A stretch of DNA of 64,000 bases from an uncultured Lachnospiraceae bacterium. Its GTDB lineage: Bacteria > Bacillota > Clostridia > Lachnospirales > Lachnospiraceae. A program made the position numbers and the translations under genes. Positions within the stretch are counted from its first letter, which is position 1, and each line of letters starts with the position of its first letter. The notes under the pieces were generated by a model. It searched no databases, was not told where the DNA came from, and saw only the letters and a list, made by a program, of their open reading frames with translations. This document shows positions 62,423-64,000 of the stretch, one piece after another. The stretch lies in the NCBI GenBank assembly GCA_902775555.1, contig CACYMQ010000003.1, forward strand, positions 83,851 to 147,850, read 5' to 3'.

Positions 62423-63289
62423 ATGGAGAAAGATGATTACACAAAACTGGATCATTCGGATGATATGGACGGACTGCTTGCCCGGGCGCTCCGGCCGGAG
62501 CTTTGTCCTTCGGAGAAACTGAACCGGCAGATACTGTCCGGCGAAGGGACGGCGGACGTCGAAAGGCAGAAAAGGGGGATCAGAAAATGGTATGCGCTTC
62601 CCAAAGCGGCAGTTGCGGCAGCGGCACTGGTCCTGATCGGATCGGCGGGAGTCTATGCGGCAACGCAGTTCCTGAAGACACCCGAAGTAACGGAGCATAC
62701 GATCTCCGTCGGAAATATGGAATATGTAGATGATCAGGCGGTCATCGCTTCTGAAGAACCGGCATCGGTAGATCTGATCTCGAGTGAAGCCGGGGATGAA
62801 ACCACGAAATGGCTGAACAAGGATGTCAGTAGCGTAAATGGATATACCAACACCGACTTTACTTACGATTCCTACCGGACAGCAGCCGGTGAGGCCGGAA
62901 TGTCCTGCTGGATCGAAGCGGAATACGATAAGCCCGAGTCGGTAAAATACACGACGGTCGAGGGAAAAGGCTATCGTTCAAGAATGATCTATGCGACATT
63001 TCGTGTAAATGACGGAGAGATCTGCCTCTGTCAGTCCGTAGACGACGAGGGCGTTTCGGAGGACATGGCTTACAGTGTCTGGTTAAATGCCCCCTCGAAT
63101 CAGCGGACCTATACCACAAAGGCCGGGCAGGAATTTACCCTGGTGGATGATGTGACGGGAGAGGGTGAGGAAAGCCGGACCGTGACGTATGTGATGATCG
63201 CCTACGATCAGTATAAAGGTTATCTTTCCTTTGAGAATCTGACGGACGAAAAGATCGGCGATTTTCTGGAGGGCCTGACACTGAATTAG
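62423..63289 (+). CDS. membrane-anchored probable anti-sigma factor, 288 aa
   Basis: The gene starts 6 bases after the sigma factor stop, which is the usual place of an anti-sigma factor. The N-terminal 55 residues are acidic and helical (MEKDDYTKLDHSDDMDGLLARAL), then one membrane segment (AVAAAALVLIGSAGVYAATQFL). Outside lies a roughly 200-residue domain with many beta strands, ending NLTDEKIGDFLEGLTLN, similar to DUF4367-type domains found in such proteins. The inside part probably holds the sigma factor and the outside part senses a signal. This is inferred from position. Confidence 0.8.
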   Translation: MEKDDYTKLDHSDDMDGLLARALRPELCPSEKLNRQILSGEGTADVERQKRGIRKWYALPKAAVAAAALVLIGSAGVYAATQFLKTPEVTEHTISVGNMEYVDDQAVIASEEPASVDLISSEAGDETTKWLNKDVSSVNGYTNTDFTYDSYRTAAGEAGMSCWIEAEYDKPESVKYTTVEGKGYRSRMIYATFRVNDGEICLCQSVDDEGVSEDMAYSVWLNAPSNQRTYTTKAGQEFTLVDDVTGEGEESRTVTYVMIAYDQYKGYLSFENLTDEKIGDFLEGLTLN

Positions 63290-63318
63290 GAATTTCATAC
63301 AGATCATATCAGGTAGGA

Positions 63319-63350
63319 AGTCCCCCGTCTTTAAGGCGGGGGATGAATTG
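63319..63350 (+). mobile_element. orphan IS200/IS605-type end hairpin (TnpB/omega-RNA-like)
   Basis: TCCCCCGTC and GGCGGGGGA pair as a 9-bp stem (one G-T) around TTTAA, preceded by AAG and followed by TGAATTG. This is the form of the right-end hairpin that follows tnpB in many IS605-family elements and forms the 3' part of omega-RNA. No tnpA or tnpB is in the window. Confidence 0.45.
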
Positions 63351-63470
63351 TAGATCGGGGGCTGGACATGAGAAAATGGGAAAAAGACGTCAGAAGCTCA
63401 TTTCCGGCCCACATATAGAATGGAAGAAAACTTTGACCGCAAGATGTTGATACCGGTTTTCAAAGTGAGA

Positions 63471-63507
63471 AAAATGCCCGAAACAGCCCAAATTTCGGGC
63501 ATTTTTT
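63471..63507. terminator. terminator before the tRNA genes
   Basis: AAAAATGCCCGAAA pairs with TTTCGGGCATTTTTT around CAGCCCAAA. T-runs are present on both strands. Confidence 0.93.
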
Positions 63508-63544
63508 CATGCATTTTTACCTCGGAAAAATCTTAAAAAATGTG

Positions 63545-63576
63545 TTGACATTAAGACTTCATTTTGATAATATAAT
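63545..63576 (+). promoter_or_regulatory. promoter for the tRNA-Ser pair
   Basis: TTGACA (63545-63550) is a consensus -35. The -10 is ambiguous: TAATAT (18-base spacer) or TATAAT at 63571 (20-base spacer). Confidence 0.6.
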
Positions 63577-63644
63577 CAATGCCGCTGAGGTCGGCGGCGT
63601 AATTTTTTTGCGCTAAATTCAGCGCCGAGCATCAATATGAACAT

Positions 63645-63730
63645 GGAGAGATATCGAAGTGGTCATAACGAGGCGGTCTTGAAAACCGTTTGTCCGCAAG
63701 GGCGCATGGGTTCGAATCCCATTCTCTCCG
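63645..63730 (+). tRNA. tRNA-Ser (UGA)
   Basis: GGAGAGA and TCTCTCC close the acceptor stem, with discriminator G. The anticodon loop is CTTGAAA (anticodon TGA), the variable arm is long as in serine tRNAs, and the T-arm is GGGTTCGAATCCC. No encoded CCA. Confidence 0.97.
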
Positions 63731-63776
63731 CTCGCCTAATTTCATAGGTAAAGAGATCAAGCGTTTGGAGTAATGA

Positions 63777-63865
63777 GGAGAAGTACCCAAGTGGTTGAAG
63801 GGGCTCCCCTGGAAAGGGAGTAGGCCGCTAATAACGGTGCGAGGGTTCAAATCCCTCCTTCTCCG
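63777..63865 (+). tRNA. tRNA-Ser (GGA)
   Basis: GGAGAAG and CTTCTCC form the acceptor stem. The anticodon loop CTGGAAA sits between CTCCC and GGGAG, giving anticodon GGA. A long variable arm (about 63825-63840) and GGGTTCAAATCCC T-arm are present. No encoded CCA. It is 46 bases after the UGA tRNA, probably in the same transcript. Confidence 0.97.
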
Positions 63866-64000
63866 CTCTTTTTCCTAAAGATCTATCATGGAAGAAGGCT
63901 GATTGTTCTTTCACAATTTAATAACATGACAACCCCGAAAAATTCTTTTAAAAATTATTTTTCGGATGAAAATCCAAAACAACAGTAAGACATGGATTAC

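Overview
The window reads as a chromosomal segment of an anaerobic Firmicute, most likely Lachnospiraceae (Clostridia). This is inferred from gene content and layout: the tmk-holB-ricT-trmN6-rsmI block, long-form HPF next to secA and prfB, a glycyl-radical pyruvate formate-lyase with its activase, Fe-S aldo/keto reductases, the MecA adaptor, a TsaB-RimI fusion, a LytS-type kinase with a SARP-like response regulator, and strong AGGAGG ribosome sites. Genes run mostly on the + strand and are closely packed. No phage, plasmid or CRISPR locus is visible.

Layout. 1-5.0 kb holds the end of a GntR/FCD regulator, then tmk, holB, ricT (with a 24-nt tandem repeat), trmN6 and rsmI. 5.2-7.4 kb has an XRE-like regulator, a small ferredoxin, a gene-free stretch with nested inverted repeats (candidate structured RNA) and mecA. 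7.5-11 kb has transketolase and a sodium:solute symporter on the minus strand. 11.3-14 kb has an S66 LD-carboxypeptidase, then a minus-strand pair formed by a 98-aa lipoprotein with three Tyr-Gly-Pro-Pro motifs and a radical SAM protein. 14.1-19.1 kb has an Fe-S aldo/keto reductase, two small membrane proteins and the nickel-pincer cofactor genes larB, larC and larE. 19.4-26 kb has a very large J-like/TPR protein with an HscC-type Hsp70, then a frameshifted kinase-like relic. 26.1-29.3 kb has a two-component system and a relic of a second response regulator. 29.4-36.4 kb has an unknown 169-aa protein, pflB, a secreted HEXXH lipoprotein, pflA and a membrane protein. 36.5-38.2 kb has rpiB and tsaC on the minus strand. 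38.5-45.3 kb has an NlpC/P60 wall hydrolase behind a WalR-like box, a cluster of DnaA-box-like sites, hpf, secA and prfB. 45.3-55 kb has hom, lysC, a hydrolase, dCMP deaminase, a YcxB-like protein, tsaE, a second Fe-S aldo/keto reductase, a flavin-type oxidase, tsaB-rimI, rnz and an XRE repressor with twin palindromic operators. 55.4-64 kb has a 1289-aa ECF-S-like/propeller/GGDEF sensor, tsaD, ispD, a small basic membrane protein, an ECF sigma factor with its probable anti-sigma factor, an orphan IS605-type hairpin and two tRNA-Ser genes.

How the genes work together. The complete bacterial t6A tRNA set (tsaC, tsaE, tsaB, tsaD) is present but spread over three places. hom and lysC start the aspartate-family amino acid pathway. 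pflB and pflA serve anaerobic pyruvate cleavage. larB, larC and larE make the nickel-pincer cofactor, but the best-known client, LarA, is not in the window.

A short imperfectly palindromic repeat (core GTCATCCTGAGCGAAGCG) sits in at least eight intergenic gaps between 12 and 61 kb, and in one gap it has grown into a 22-nt tandem array. The least-explained items are the YGPP-lipoprotein/radical-SAM pair, the ECF-S/GGDEF sensor with the neighbouring twin operators, the HPD-less J-like protein paired with HscC, the structured intergenic region near 6.2 kb, and the orphan IS605-like hairpin near 63.3 kb.
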